DNA of 64,000 bases from Streptomyces cellulosae (GTDB lineage Bacteria; Actinomycetota; Actinomycetes; Streptomycetales; Streptomycetaceae). Every line of letters starts with the position of its first letter. Positions within the stretch are counted from its first letter, which is position 1. Location of the stretch: assembly GCA_014655195.1 (NCBI GenBank), contig BNBH01000003.1:1-64000 (forward strand), read 5' to 3'. Both the position numbers and the translations under genes were made by a program. Below, piece after piece: positions 8,844 through 17,546 of the stretch. Under the pieces are notes generated by a model that saw only the letters and a list, made by a program, of their open reading frames with translations, did no database searches and had not been told where the DNA came from.

Positions 8844-10142
8844 ATGAGCGAACCCCCCCGCTTCGACCGCGGCCACACCGACGACCTGATGTCCTTCCTC
8901 GCGGCGAGCCCCACGCCGTACCACGCCGTGGCGAACACCGCCGAGCGGCTGGAGAAGGCGGGCTTCAGGCAGGTCGCGGAGACGGACGCCTGGGACGGCA
9001 CGGCAGGCGGCAAGTACGTGCTGCGCGGCGGCGCGATCGTCGCCTGGTACGTCCCCGAGGGGGCCGAGGCGCACACGCCGTTCCGGATCGTCGGCGCCCA
9101 CACCGACTCCCCCAACCTGCGCGTCAAGCCGCGCCCCGACAGCGGGGCGCACGGCTGGCGCCAGGTGGCCGTGGAGATCTACGGCGGGCCCCTGCTCAAC
9201 TCCTGGCTCGACCGCGACCTGGGCCTGGCCGGGCGGCTGTCCCTGCGCGACGGCACGACCCGCCTGGTGGACGTCGACCGGCCGCTGCTGCGGGTCCCCC
9301 AGCTCGCGATCCACCTGGACCGCGCGGTCAACTCCGACGGCCTCAAGCTCGACAAGCAGCGGCACATGCAGCCGGTGTGGGGCCTCGGCGAGGACGTCCG
9401 CGACGGCGACCTCGTCGCCTTCCTGGAGGAGACCGCGGGGCTGCCCGAGGGCTCGGTCACCGGCTGGGACCTGATGGTGCACCCCGTCGAGCCGCCCGCC
9501 TACCTGGGCCGCGACCGCGAGCTGGTCGCGGGCCCCCGCATGGACAACCTGCTGTCCGTGCACGCCGGCATGGCCGCCCTCGCCGCCGCGGCCGCACGCG
9601 GCTCCGACCTGTCGTACATCCCCGTGCTCGCCGCCTTCGACCACGAGGAGAACGGCTCCCAGTCCGACACCGGCGCGGACGGCCCGCTGCTCGGCAGCGT
9701 CCTGGAGCGCTCGGTGCACGCGCGCGGCGGCTCCCTGGAGGACCGCGCCCGCGCCCTCGCCGGGACCGTCTGCCTGTCCTCCGACACCGGCCACGCCGTG
9801 CACCCCAACTACGCGGAGCGGCACGACCCGACGCACCACCCGCGCGTCGACGGCGGCCCCATCCTCAAGGTGAACGTCAACAACCGCTACGCCACGGACG
9901 GTTCGGGGCGCGCGGTGTTCGCGGCGGCCTGCGAGAAGGCCGGGGTGCCCTTCCAGACGTTCGTCTCCAACAACGCGATGCCCTGCGGCACCACGATCGG
10001 CCCGATCACCGCGGCCCGCCACGGCATCAAGACGGTCGACATCGGTGTGGCGATCCTGTCGATGCACAGCGTCCGCGAACTGTGCGGCGCCAAGGACCCG
10101 TTCCTGCTGGCGAACGCGCTGACGGCTTTCCTGGAGGGCTAG
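8844..10142 (+). CDS. M18 family aminopeptidase
   Basis: This 432-residue cytosolic zinc aminopeptidase belongs to the aspartyl-aminopeptidase family. Metal-site motifs appear in order: GAHTDSPNLRVK (His ligand, near 93), GPRMDNLLSVHAG (bridging Asp, near 234), FDHEENGSQS (catalytic and ligand Glu, near 270) and a C-terminal stretch ending in the Ser/Met/His-rich segment near 410. Length is normal for M18. It sits alone after a strong terminator. The likely role is general peptide turnover from N-terminal acidic or neutral residues. Confidence 0.92.
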   Translation: MSEPPRFDRGHTDDLMSFLAASPTPYHAVANTAERLEKAGFRQVAETDAWDGTAGGKYVLRGGAIVAWYVPEGAEAHTPFRIVGAHTDSPNLRVKPRPDSGAHGWRQVAVEIYGGPLLNSWLDRDLGLAGRLSLRDGTTRLVDVDRPLLRVPQLAIHLDRAVNSDGLKLDKQRHMQPVWGLGEDVRDGDLVAFLEETAGLPEGSVTGWDLMVHPVEPPAYLGRDRELVAGPRMDNLLSVHAGMAALAAAAARGSDLSYIPVLAAFDHEENGSQSDTGADGPLLGSVLERSVHARGGSLEDRARALAGTVCLSSDTGHAVHPNYAERHDPTHHPRVDGGPILKVNVNNRYATDGSGRAVFAAACEKAGVPFQTFVSNNAMPCGTTIGPITAARHGIKTVDIGVAILSMHSVRELCGAKDPFLLANALTAFLEG

Positions 10143-10271
10143 TTCGGCCGCAGGCCCTGACGGGGCAGCCTCCTGAGCGGCGGTCAACTCCCGTGCGCTC
10201 CCCGGCGCATGGGAGCCGCCCCTCCGGGTACCCGGTGCGCACCGGAAACACCGGACAGGGAGGCGACACCT

Positions 10272-10529
10272 ATGGGCCTCGGCGGATGCATCATCCTCAT
10301 CGCCGTGGGAGCAATCCTCACGTTCGCGACCGACTGGGACATGCAGGGTGTCAACCTTGACCTGGTCGGCGTCATCTTCATGATCGTCGGACTGATCGGC
10401 GTCGCGACCTTCAGCAGCATCGCCCGGCGCCGGCGGGTCGTGGTACCCCCCGCCACCCCGGTGGTCGACGACCCGGCACGTCCGCACCACCACACCCGCG
10501 ACGGCTACGGCGACGGGTACGGCGTCTGA
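10272..10529 (+). CDS. Small two-helix membrane protein (DUF6458-like)
   Basis: This 85-residue protein has two predicted membrane helices, GLGGCIILIAVGAILTFATDW (about 2-22) and LVGVIFMIVGLIGVATF (about 32-48), then RRRR and a His/Gly/Tyr-rich cytoplasmic tail. That is the layout of the actinobacterial DUF6458 group, whose function is unknown. The start is ATG 10272, preceded by GGGAGG at a good distance. An in-frame ATG at 10209 would add an unlikely charged leader. Confidence 0.7.
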   Translation: MGLGGCIILIAVGAILTFATDWDMQGVNLDLVGVIFMIVGLIGVATFSSIARRRRVVVPPATPVVDDPARPHHHTRDGYGDGYGV

Positions 10530-10564
10530 CCGGACGCCCGCCCCGCGCCGTCCGCCCCGGACGG

Positions 10565-12376
10565 CTACGGCAGTTCCAGGACCAGCCGGTCCGCGCCCCC
10601 CTCGACGGGACGCACGGGCAGCCGCCACTCACGGCGGTGCACATGGCAGGCCGGATGGGCCACGGCCGGGTCGGCGTCGCACGCGGCCGCCGTCGCCACG
10701 ACATGCAGCACCCCCTGCCCCACGGCGGGGTCGGTCTCGAGGGCGCGGGAGAGGTCACTCCCCGCGCCCTCTCCGCCGCGCAGGAGCGCGGGCGGTGAGG
10801 CGGACACGAGCAGACGGGTCGCGGGACCGTCCCGCGTGTCGAGCTTCTGGCCGGGCGGGGGCTCGAAGGCCACCTCCAGGCGGACGGGGCCGACGGCGAC
10901 CTCGGTGACGGGCCGCTCCGCCTCCCGCGGACCGCCGAGTACCTCCTGGGGCAGCCGCAGCCGGGTCAGCCGGTGCCGCGCCGACTCCACCACCACGACG
11001 TCCTCGCCGGCCACCACGGCCCCGCTGGGCTCCCGCAGATCGGCCGCCAGGGTGGTCACCTCGCCGGTGGCCGGGTCGTAGCGGCGCAGGGCGTTGTTGT
11101 ACGTGTCGCAGACCGCCAGAGAGCCGTCGGGGAGCGCTGTCACCCCGAGCGGGTGCTGGAGCAGCGCCCGGTCCGCCGGACCGTCCTCGTACCCGAAGGC
11201 GAACAGCCCCGCGCCGACGGCCGTACGCACCTGTCCGTCCGTGTCGAGCAGGCGCAGCGCGGAGCTCTCCGAGTCGGCCACCCACAGCCCCTCCGGTGTC
11301 ACCGCGAGCCCCGAGGGCTGCGCGAACAGGGCCTCCTTCGCCGGCCCGTCGACCAGCTGCTCCCCGCCCGTCCCGGCCTCACGGGCGACCATGCCGGCGG
11401 CGGGGTCGTAGGACCAGAGCTGGTGGATGCCGGCCATGGCGATCCACACCCGGTCCCGCCACCACACGACGTCCCAGGGCGAGGAGAGGCGCACGTCCCA
11501 GGCCGGGCCGTCCGTGGGGTCCCCGGGGCGCCAGGGGGAGCCGGTGCCGGCGAGGGTGGTGACCTCGCCCGATCCCGGGTCGAGGCGCCTCAGGGCGTGG
11601 TTGACGGTGTCGGCGACGGCCACGGCGCCGTCCGGGAGCAGGGCGAGCCCCTGCGGCTCCTGGAAGCGCGCCCGGCCGGGCGGGCCGTCTGCCAGGCCCC
11701 GCCCGCCGCTGCCGAACCGCCTGAGGACCGTCTCCCCGTCCTCCGCCAGCTCCACCACCTGGTGCCGGGTGGTGTCCGTGACGAGGAACGTCCCCGACGG
11801 CAGCCGCAGCACCTTGCCGGGGAAGCGCAGGACCGTCGGCTCCGGCTCCGGCGGCGCGTACGGGAGGTCGCCGCGCCGGAGGGTGCCCTTCGCCTCGTGC
11901 TCGGCCTCCAGCTCGGTCACCAGCCGCTCGATCTCGGACACGTGCCCCTCACCGGAGTACGTGGCCACGACGTACCCCTCCGGGTCGACGACCACCAGCG
12001 TCGGCCACGCCCGCACCGCGTACTGCGTCCACGTCGTCAGCTCGGGGTCGTCCAGCACGGGATGCGCGACCGCGTACCGCTCCACGGCGTCCGCCACCGC
12101 CGCGTGCTCCGCCTCGTGCGGGAACTTCGGCGAGTGCACGCCGATCACCACGAGCGTGTCCCGGTGCCGCTCCTCCAGCTCCCGCAGCTCGTCGACGACG
12201 TGCAGGCAGTTCACGCAGCAGAAGGTCCAGAAGTCCAGCAGGACGATGCGCCCGCGCAGGCCGGTGAGGCTGTACGCGGCGCCGCCCGTGTTCAGCCAGC
12301 CGCCCTTCCCCGCGAGCTCGGGCGCCCGCACGCGTGCGGAGCGGCGGACGGGGGGAGCGGAGGCGGCGTCGTCCAT
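10565..12376 (-). CDS. Thioredoxin-like protein fused to NHL-repeat propeller (NHLRC2-like)
   Basis: This 603-residue protein has an N-terminal TlpA/thioredoxin domain (about 30-170) with the active-site segment FWTFCCVNCLH, giving a CxxC (CVNC) preceded by another Cys. NHL repeats follow from about residue 185 to 480 (for example LPSGTFLVTDTTRHQVVEL and LPDGSLAVCDTYNNALRRYD), then a C-terminal beta domain. The architecture matches NHLRC2-type proteins. It lacks a signal peptide, so it is probably cytosolic. Redox activity is likely from the motif, and the substrate is unknown. Confidence 0.88.
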   Translation of the reverse strand: MDDAASAPPVRRSARVRAPELAGKGGWLNTGGAAYSLTGLRGRIVLLDFWTFCCVNCLHVVDELRELEERHRDTLVVIGVHSPKFPHEAEHAAVADAVERYAVAHPVLDDPELTTWTQYAVRAWPTLVVVDPEGYVVATYSGEGHVSEIERLVTELEAEHEAKGTLRRGDLPYAPPEPEPTVLRFPGKVLRLPSGTFLVTDTTRHQVVELAEDGETVLRRFGSGGRGLADGPPGRARFQEPQGLALLPDGAVAVADTVNHALRRLDPGSGEVTTLAGTGSPWRPGDPTDGPAWDVRLSSPWDVVWWRDRVWIAMAGIHQLWSYDPAAGMVAREAGTGGEQLVDGPAKEALFAQPSGLAVTPEGLWVADSESSALRLLDTDGQVRTAVGAGLFAFGYEDGPADRALLQHPLGVTALPDGSLAVCDTYNNALRRYDPATGEVTTLAADLREPSGAVVAGEDVVVVESARHRLTRLRLPQEVLGGPREAERPVTEVAVGPVRLEVAFEPPPGQKLDTRDGPATRLLVSASPPALLRGGEGAGSDLSRALETDPAVGQGVLHVVATAAACDADPAVAHPACHVHRREWRLPVRPVEGGADRLVLELP

Positions 12377-12469
12377 ACGTCCAGCGTGCCACCGGCGGAC
12401 ATGGGGCGGGCTCCGCCCGTCGGCCTAGTGGCGGCGTCGGACGGAGCCGGGCGGGGAACCCCTCGGCGC

Positions 12470-12964
12470 ATGAGACTTCTCGTACGGGACCGGATCCTCG
12501 GCATCGGGGACGACTACTGGATCGAGGACGACCGCGGCAACAAGGTCTTCCTCGTCGACGGCAAGGCGATGCGGCTGCGGGACACCTTCGAGCTGAAGGA
12601 CGCCGAGGGGCGTGTGCTCATCGACATCCACAAGAAGATGCTCGCGCTGCGGGACACCATGGTGATCGAGCGGGGCGGCGAGCCGCTCGCGACCGTGCGG
12701 CGCAAGCGGCTGTCGCTGCTGCGCAACCACTACCGGGTGACACTCGCGGACGGCAGCACCGAGCTGGACGTCAGCGGGCGGATCCTCGACCGGGAGTTCG
12801 CCGTCGAGTACGACGGCGAACTCCTCGCCGTGATCTCCCGCCGCTGGCACACCCTCCGCGACACCTACGGCGTCGACGTCGTCCGCGACGACGCCGACCC
12901 GGCGCTGCTGATCGCGGTGGCGGTGTGTGTGATCCATCTGGCGGAGAAGGAGCGGGAGGACTGA
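12470..12964 (+). CDS. LURP-one-related family protein
   Basis: This 164-residue protein has repeated beta-strands of the LURP-one/tubby-like fold (MRLLVRDRILGIGDDYWIED, then FLVDGKAMRLRDTFELKD and DIHKKMLALRDTMVIERGG). Bacterial members are small intracellular proteins of unknown function, and phospholipid binding has been suggested from the tubby-like fold. The start is ATG 12470, and the gene is divergent from the thioredoxin-NHL gene. Confidence 0.85.
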   Translation: MRLLVRDRILGIGDDYWIEDDRGNKVFLVDGKAMRLRDTFELKDAEGRVLIDIHKKMLALRDTMVIERGGEPLATVRRKRLSLLRNHYRVTLADGSTELDVSGRILDREFAVEYDGELLAVISRRWHTLRDTYGVDVVRDDADPALLIAVAVCVIHLAEKERED

Positions 12965-12980
12965 CTCCCGGCCCGTCCGG

Positions 12981-13775
12981 TCAGCGGCGGGGGCGGTCCA
13001 GACCCAGGACGCGGTCCTTGAGGGCCGGGAAGCGGTCCCGGGTGCCCGCCACCGTCGCCGGGTCGAAGTCGACGGTCAGGACCTCCTCGCCGGGACCCGC
13101 CTCGGCGAGGACCTCGCCCCACGGGTCCACCACGACCGAGTGTCCCGCCTGCGGAACTCCCGCATGCGTCCCGGCCGTTCCGCACGCGAGGACGAACGCC
13201 TGGTTCTCCACGGCGCGCGCCCGCGCCAGCAGCGTCCAGTGGGCGCGGCGCCGTTCGGGCCAGCCCGCCGGGACGACGAAGGTCTCCGCGCCGGCGTCGA
13301 CCAGGCCGCGGAAGAGCTCCGGGAAGCGCAGGTCGTAGCAGGTCGCCACGCCCACGACGGTGTCCGGCAGACGGACCGTCACCAGCTCCTCGCCCGCCCC
13401 CATCAGCACGGCCTCGCCCTTGTCGAAGCCGAAGCGGTGGATCTTCCGGTAGGACGCGGCGAGTTCGCCGGAGGGGGAGAAGACGAGGGAGGTGTTGTAG
13501 AGGGTGCCGTCGGGGTCCCGCTCCGGGACGGACCCCGCGTGCAGCCAGACGCCCGCCTCGCTCGCCGCCTTGGCCATCGCCTCGTACGTCGGTCCCTGGA
13601 GCGGTTCCGCCTCGGCGCCGAAGCCCTCGTAGGCGAAGGCGCCCGTGGTCCACAGCTCGGGGAGGACCACGAGGTCCGCCCCGGCCTGATCGCGTACCAG
13701 GGCCGCCACCCGGCGCCGACGCGATTCGACCGATTCGTCCTCGTTCACGGCGACTTGCAGCAAGGAAGCGCGCAC
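12981..13775 (-). CDS. Carbon-nitrogen hydrolase (nitrilase superfamily)
   Basis: This 264-residue amidohydrolase has the full Glu-Lys-Cys triad: LPELWTTG (Glu), YRKIHRFGFDKGE (Lys) and VATCYDLRFPELFRGL (Cys). The RFPELFR segment and overall length resemble omega-amidase/Nit2-like members, which hydrolyse omega-amides such as alpha-ketoglutaramate, but the substrate is not settled. The start is taken as GTG 13775, where the core (RASLLQVAV) begins. A start at 13826 would add 17 residues unlike the family. It converges on the LURP-one gene with a 16-bp gap. Confidence 0.85.
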   Translation of the reverse strand: MRASLLQVAVNEDESVESRRRRVAALVRDQAGADLVVLPELWTTGAFAYEGFGAEAEPLQGPTYEAMAKAASEAGVWLHAGSVPERDPDGTLYNTSLVFSPSGELAASYRKIHRFGFDKGEAVLMGAGEELVTVRLPDTVVGVATCYDLRFPELFRGLVDAGAETFVVPAGWPERRRAHWTLLARARAVENQAFVLACGTAGTHAGVPQAGHSVVVDPWGEVLAEAGPGEEVLTVDFDPATVAGTRDRFPALKDRVLGLDRPRR

Positions 13776-13865
13776 ACTACCACCGTCCTGGCATTCGACC
13801 CGCGTCCACGGGCCTACGATCGTCACACGAAAGCACTGCCGGGGTGCCTGTCAGCAGCGTAACTT

Positions 13866-13910
13866 GGGGGTCCCGCCGGTTCGAGCGAAGCCGAGAACCG
13901 GGGGAGACCC
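13866..13910. repeat. Streptomyces-type intergenic hairpin repeat
   Basis: A nested hairpin with a GAGCGAAGCCGA centre: CCGGTTC/GAACCGG at 13876-13882 and 13895-13901 form the inner stem and GGGTC/GACCC the outer one. Elements with this core are scattered between genes in many Streptomyces genomes. It lies between the divergent amidohydrolase and isomerase genes. Confidence 0.55.
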
Positions 13911-13994
13911 GAGACACCCGCGCAGTGCAGCCATCGCCCACTGGCACCGCCGCCACAACCTGCCCGTGTACCGACCGCCGAGGGGTCCCGTTCC

Positions 13995-14819
13995 GTGAGT
14001 CTGCATCCCGCCCTCCAGCCCTACGCCGACGCCTGGTCCCACTCCATCGAGGCGATATCCGAGCTGGTGCAGCCGCTGCCGGAGGCCGACTGGAACCGGC
14101 GCACGCCCTGCCCGGGCTGGTCGGTCCGTGACGTGGTCTCGCACGTCATCGGCCTCGACTCGGAGATGTACGGCGACCCCCGGCCGATCCACTCGCTGCC
14201 GCGTGACCTGTTCCACGTCACCAACGACCACCAGCGGTACATGGAGATGCAGGTCGACGTGCGCCGCCATCACACGGCGCCGGAGATGACCTCCGAGCTG
14301 GAGCTGATGATCATCCGGCGTAACCGCCAGCTGCGGAACGAGTCCCGCGACCCCGGCACCAAGGTGCGCGGGCCGCTGGGCACGGAGCTGACGCTGGAGG
14401 AGTCGATGCGCCGGCACGCGTTCGACGTGTGGGCGCACGAGCAGGACCTCCGCACGGCGCTGGGCCGCCCCGGCAATCTCGACTCCCCCGGCGCCCATGT
14501 CGCCCGCGACGTCCTGCTCGACGAACTCCCGCGTGTCGTGGCCGACCTGGCGCAGGCGCCGCGCAGCTCCGCGGTGGTCGTGGACGTGCACGGCCCGGTG
14601 GAGTTCCTGCGCACGATCCGCGTCGACATCCAGGGCCGCGGCACCCTCGAAACCGCCCCGGCCCTCGGCCCGGCCGCCACCCTCGTCCTCGACTGGGAGA
14701 CCTACGTCCGCCTGGCCTGCGGCCGCGTGACGGCGGAGGCGGTCGCGGACCGCATCAAAACGGAGGGCGACCAGGACCTGGCCGCGGCGATCCTTCGCCA
14801 CTTCGCGGTGACGCCGTAA
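13995..14819 (+). CDS. Maleylpyruvate isomerase family mycothiol-dependent enzyme
   Basis: This 274-residue protein has the DinB-like metal-binding helical bundle of mycothiol-dependent maleylpyruvate isomerases. The N-terminal signature RRTPCPGWSVRDVVSHV is near residue 35, a DVWAHEQDLRTAL helix is near 147, and an MDMPI C-terminal domain fills about 180-270. The His of VSHV, a Glu/His in the middle helix and the His of DVWAHEQD are probable metal ligands. It uses mycothiol rather than glutathione. The true substrate is unknown. It starts with GTG 13995 behind GAGGGG. Confidence 0.85.
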   Translation: MSLHPALQPYADAWSHSIEAISELVQPLPEADWNRRTPCPGWSVRDVVSHVIGLDSEMYGDPRPIHSLPRDLFHVTNDHQRYMEMQVDVRRHHTAPEMTSELELMIIRRNRQLRNESRDPGTKVRGPLGTELTLEESMRRHAFDVWAHEQDLRTALGRPGNLDSPGAHVARDVLLDELPRVVADLAQAPRSSAVVVDVHGPVEFLRTIRVDIQGRGTLETAPALGPAATLVLDWETYVRLACGRVTAEAVADRIKTEGDQDLAAAILRHFAVTP

Positions 14820-15382
14820 CCGGGGGCGCCCCCTGACGCCGCCCGCCGCAGCACGCGGGTGGACGGCAGCACCCCCGCCGCCCGGGCCGGCGCCCGGGCG
14901 GCAGCCCCGGCTCCCGCCGCCCGCGGGCGTGCGTGCCACCCAGGACGGCATCCCGACCCCCGCCGCCCGCGGGCATACGTGCCGCCCAGGGCGGCGGGGG
15001 TGGGCCCGGGCGGCGCCCCGGCCCCCACGGGAGACCCCGACACCCCCGGCACAACCCGCGCGACATCCCGATCCCCACAGCCCGCGGGCCTACATGCCCG
15101 GGCGGCAGCCCCGGCTCCGGCCGCCCGGGGCATTCGTGCCACCGTGGGCGGCACGGGTGGGCCCGGGCGGCACCCCCGCCCCCACGGGAGACCCCGACAC
15201 CCCCGGCACAACCCGCGCGACATCCCGATCCCCACAGCCCGCGGGCCTACGTGCCCGGGCGGCACCGGCCGCCCGCGCGGCCAGGGTCCCCGCCGCCCGC
15301 GGGCATGCGTGCCGCCCATGAGCGGCGCGGGTGGGCGCGGGCGGCGCCCCTGCACCCGCCCGCACCGCAACACCCCCGCCCG
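14820..15382. repeat. Non-coding block with 157-bp tandem repeat
   Basis: This 563-bp gap between the converging isomerase and MFS genes holds no convincing gene. A 109-bp segment at 14999-15107 recurs at 15156-15264 with only a few differences, an exact 157-bp offset, and degenerate pieces of the same unit occur before and after. The unit is rich in GCCCGCGGGC-type self-complementary words and can fold strongly. The block carries every frame without stops over long stretches, which is a composition effect. Confidence 0.8.
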
Positions 15383-16696
15383 TCACGCAGGCACATGCAC
15401 CGTCGACACCCTGCTGGCGACCAACCGCTCCCGCTCCCGCCGCGCCGCCCGCCGGCGCAACCGCAGGATCTGCGTGACCCCCAGCGCCTGCAGGACGAAC
15501 ACCGCCGAGAAGGCGACCGTGTAGTCGTCCCCCGTGGCGTCCAGCAGCACGCCGATCGCGAAGAGCGTCGTCATCGAGGCGACGAACCCGCCCATGTTGG
15601 TGATGCCGGAGGCGGTCCCCTGCCGCTCGGGCGGGTTCGCCGGCCGGGCGAAGTCGAAGCCGATCATCGACGCCGGCCCACAGGCCCCCAGCACCGCGCA
15701 CAGCACGACCAGCAGCCACATCGGCGCCCTGTCCCCCGGCCAGGCCAGCGTCGTGGCCCACAGCAGGGCCGTCGCGCCCACCGTGCCGAGCGCCAGCGGC
15801 AGCCGCGCCCCGTGGTGCCGGGCGACGACCTGGCCGTAGACGAGACCGACGGCCATGTTGGCCAGCACCACCAGGGTGAGCAGCTCACCGGCCACCGCGC
15901 GGGACTGCCCCTGGGCCTCGACCAGGAACGGCATGCCCCACAGCAGCAGGAACACCATCGCCGGGAACTGCGTGGTGAAGTGCACCCACAGCCCCATCCG
16001 GGTCCCCGGCTCACGCCAGGACCGGGCGATCTGCCGGCGGACGTACGCGGCGCCCTGGTGCGACACCGGTTCCGGCTCGTGCCCCTCGGGATGGTCCTTG
16101 AGGAACAGCAGCACCAGGACGAGCACAACGGCCCCCGCGAGCGAGCTGCCCGCGAACGCCGCCGTCCAGCCGACGCCGTGCAGCAGCCGGGCCAGGACCA
16201 GCGTGGAGACGAGGTTGCCGGCCATGCCGATGAGTCCGGCCATCTGCCCGACCAGCGGCCCTCGCCGCGCCGGGAACCACCGCGCGCCCAGCCGCAGCAC
16301 GCTGATGAAGGTCATCGCGTCGCCGCAGCCGAGCAGCGCGCGGGCGGCGAGCGCCATGCCGTACGACGGGGAGAGGGCGAAGCCGAGCTGTCCGAGGGTG
16401 AACAGCACCGCGCCCAGGCTCAGCACCTTCTTGGTGCCGAGCCGGTCCACCAGCAGGCCGACGGGTATCTGCATGCCCGCGTAGACCAGCAGCTGGAGGA
16501 TGGAGAACGTGGACAGCGCGGAGGCGCCCACGTCGAAGCGGTCGGCCGCGTCGAGACCGGCCACACCCAGGGACGTGCGGAAGATGACGGCGACGAAGTA
16601 GACGGAGACGCCGATCCCCCAGACGGCGAGCGCGCGCCGCCCTCCGGGCGGGTCGCCGGGCAGCGTGCCGGCGGCGCGCGTGGCGGCGCCGCTCAT
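15383..16696 (-). CDS. MFS transporter
   Basis: This 437-residue integral membrane protein has about 12 helices. The signature GLLVDRLGTKKVL near residue 80 is the MFS loop 2-3 motif (G-x-x-x-D-R-x-G-x-K/R). The start at ATG 16696 has a GAGAGGTG ribosome site. Its ATG overlaps the TGA stop of the upstream GntR gene in ATGA, so the two are translationally coupled. The substrate is unknown. A GntR/FCD partner hints at a sugar acid or carboxylate. Confidence 0.9.
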   Translation of the reverse strand: MSGAATRAAGTLPGDPPGGRRALAVWGIGVSVYFVAVIFRTSLGVAGLDAADRFDVGASALSTFSILQLLVYAGMQIPVGLLVDRLGTKKVLSLGAVLFTLGQLGFALSPSYGMALAARALLGCGDAMTFISVLRLGARWFPARRGPLVGQMAGLIGMAGNLVSTLVLARLLHGVGWTAAFAGSSLAGAVVLVLVLLFLKDHPEGHEPEPVSHQGAAYVRRQIARSWREPGTRMGLWVHFTTQFPAMVFLLLWGMPFLVEAQGQSRAVAGELLTLVVLANMAVGLVYGQVVARHHGARLPLALGTVGATALLWATTLAWPGDRAPMWLLVVLCAVLGACGPASMIGFDFARPANPPERQGTASGITNMGGFVASMTTLFAIGVLLDATGDDYTVAFSAVFVLQALGVTQILRLRRRAARRERERLVASRVSTVHVPA

Positions 16697-17349
16697 CGCA
16701 CCTCTCCCCGGGCGAGGTGGGAGAACCAGCCGACGTGCCGGTGGACGACCTCGACGGCCGCGTCGGCGTCGCCGGAGCGCAGCGCGCCCAGGATCTCCTC
16801 GTGCTCGGCGAGGGTCTTGGCGATGCGGTCGGGGTGGGAGTGCATCACGGCCTGGCCCATGCGCAGCTGACGGTCGCGCAGCTGGTCGTAGAGGCGGGAG
16901 AGGATCTCGTTGCCGCCGCTGCGGACGATCTCGGCGTGGAAGCACCGGTCGGTGACGGAGGCCGCGGCGAAGTCACCGGCCGCCGCCTCCTCCTTCTGGC
17001 GCGCGAGCAGCTCCTCCAGGCGCGCGATGAGACCGGGGGGCGCGGGCACGGCCTTGCGCGCCGCGTGCTCCTCGACGAGCAGCCGCGTCTCGACGACGTC
17101 GGCGATCTCCTGCGCGGAGACCGGCAGCACAAGAGCGCCCTTCTTCGGGTAGAGCTTGATCAGCCCCTCGGCCTCCAGGCGCAGCAGGGCCTCGCGCACG
17201 GGCGTGCGGGAGACGCCCACGGCCTCGGCCAGCTCGCCCTCCGTGAGGAGCGTCCCGCCCTCGTACGTGCGCTCCAGCACGCCCTGCTTGACGTGGGCGT
17301 AGACGCGGTCGGCTGCGGGGGGACGTTTCGCGGGGGCGGACACACTCAT
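16693..17349 (-). CDS. GntR-family transcriptional regulator (FCD type)
   Basis: This 218-residue regulator has an N-terminal winged helix (VYAHVKQGVLERTYEGGTLL, then EGELAEAVGVSRTPVREALL near 38-57) and a C-terminal all-helical FCD ligand domain with metal-type His residues (DRCFHAEIVRSGGN, HRHVGWFSH). The start is ATG 17349, where MSVSAPAKRPP begins. An upstream in-frame start would add 56 non-homologous residues. It forms a coupled pair with the MFS gene and probably controls it and itself. Confidence 0.9.
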   Translation of the reverse strand: MSVSAPAKRPPAADRVYAHVKQGVLERTYEGGTLLTEGELAEAVGVSRTPVREALLRLEAEGLIKLYPKKGALVLPVSAQEIADVVETRLLVEEHAARKAVPAPPGLIARLEELLARQKEEAAAGDFAAASVTDRCFHAEIVRSGGNEILSRLYDQLRDRQLRMGQAVMHSHPDRIAKTLAEHEEILGALRSGDADAAVEVVHRHVGWFSHLARGEVR

Positions 17350-17546
17350 GCGGACAGCATAGATACAACAGGTACGCATGGAAGCATCCGTCCACCATGC
17401 GAAACACCGCCTGCCGGGAAAATGCGCCCTTCTCCCGTACAACCATCCCCTCGGCGTACGCGTCAGACACGTGCGGCCCCTTCCGCGCGGCCGCTCCTCA
17501 ACCAGGCCGGGCAGCACGGCCTTTCAGGTAAATCGGGGTATCTGAC

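Noticed and set aside
14820..15382. Possible small proteins in the repeat block
   Set aside because: Open frames exist in nearly all phases because of composition; no ribosome site and no non-repetitive sequence.
17350..17400. GntR self-operator upstream of the GntR gene
   Set aside because: The A/T-rich stretch near 17360-17378 has no convincing dyad symmetry.
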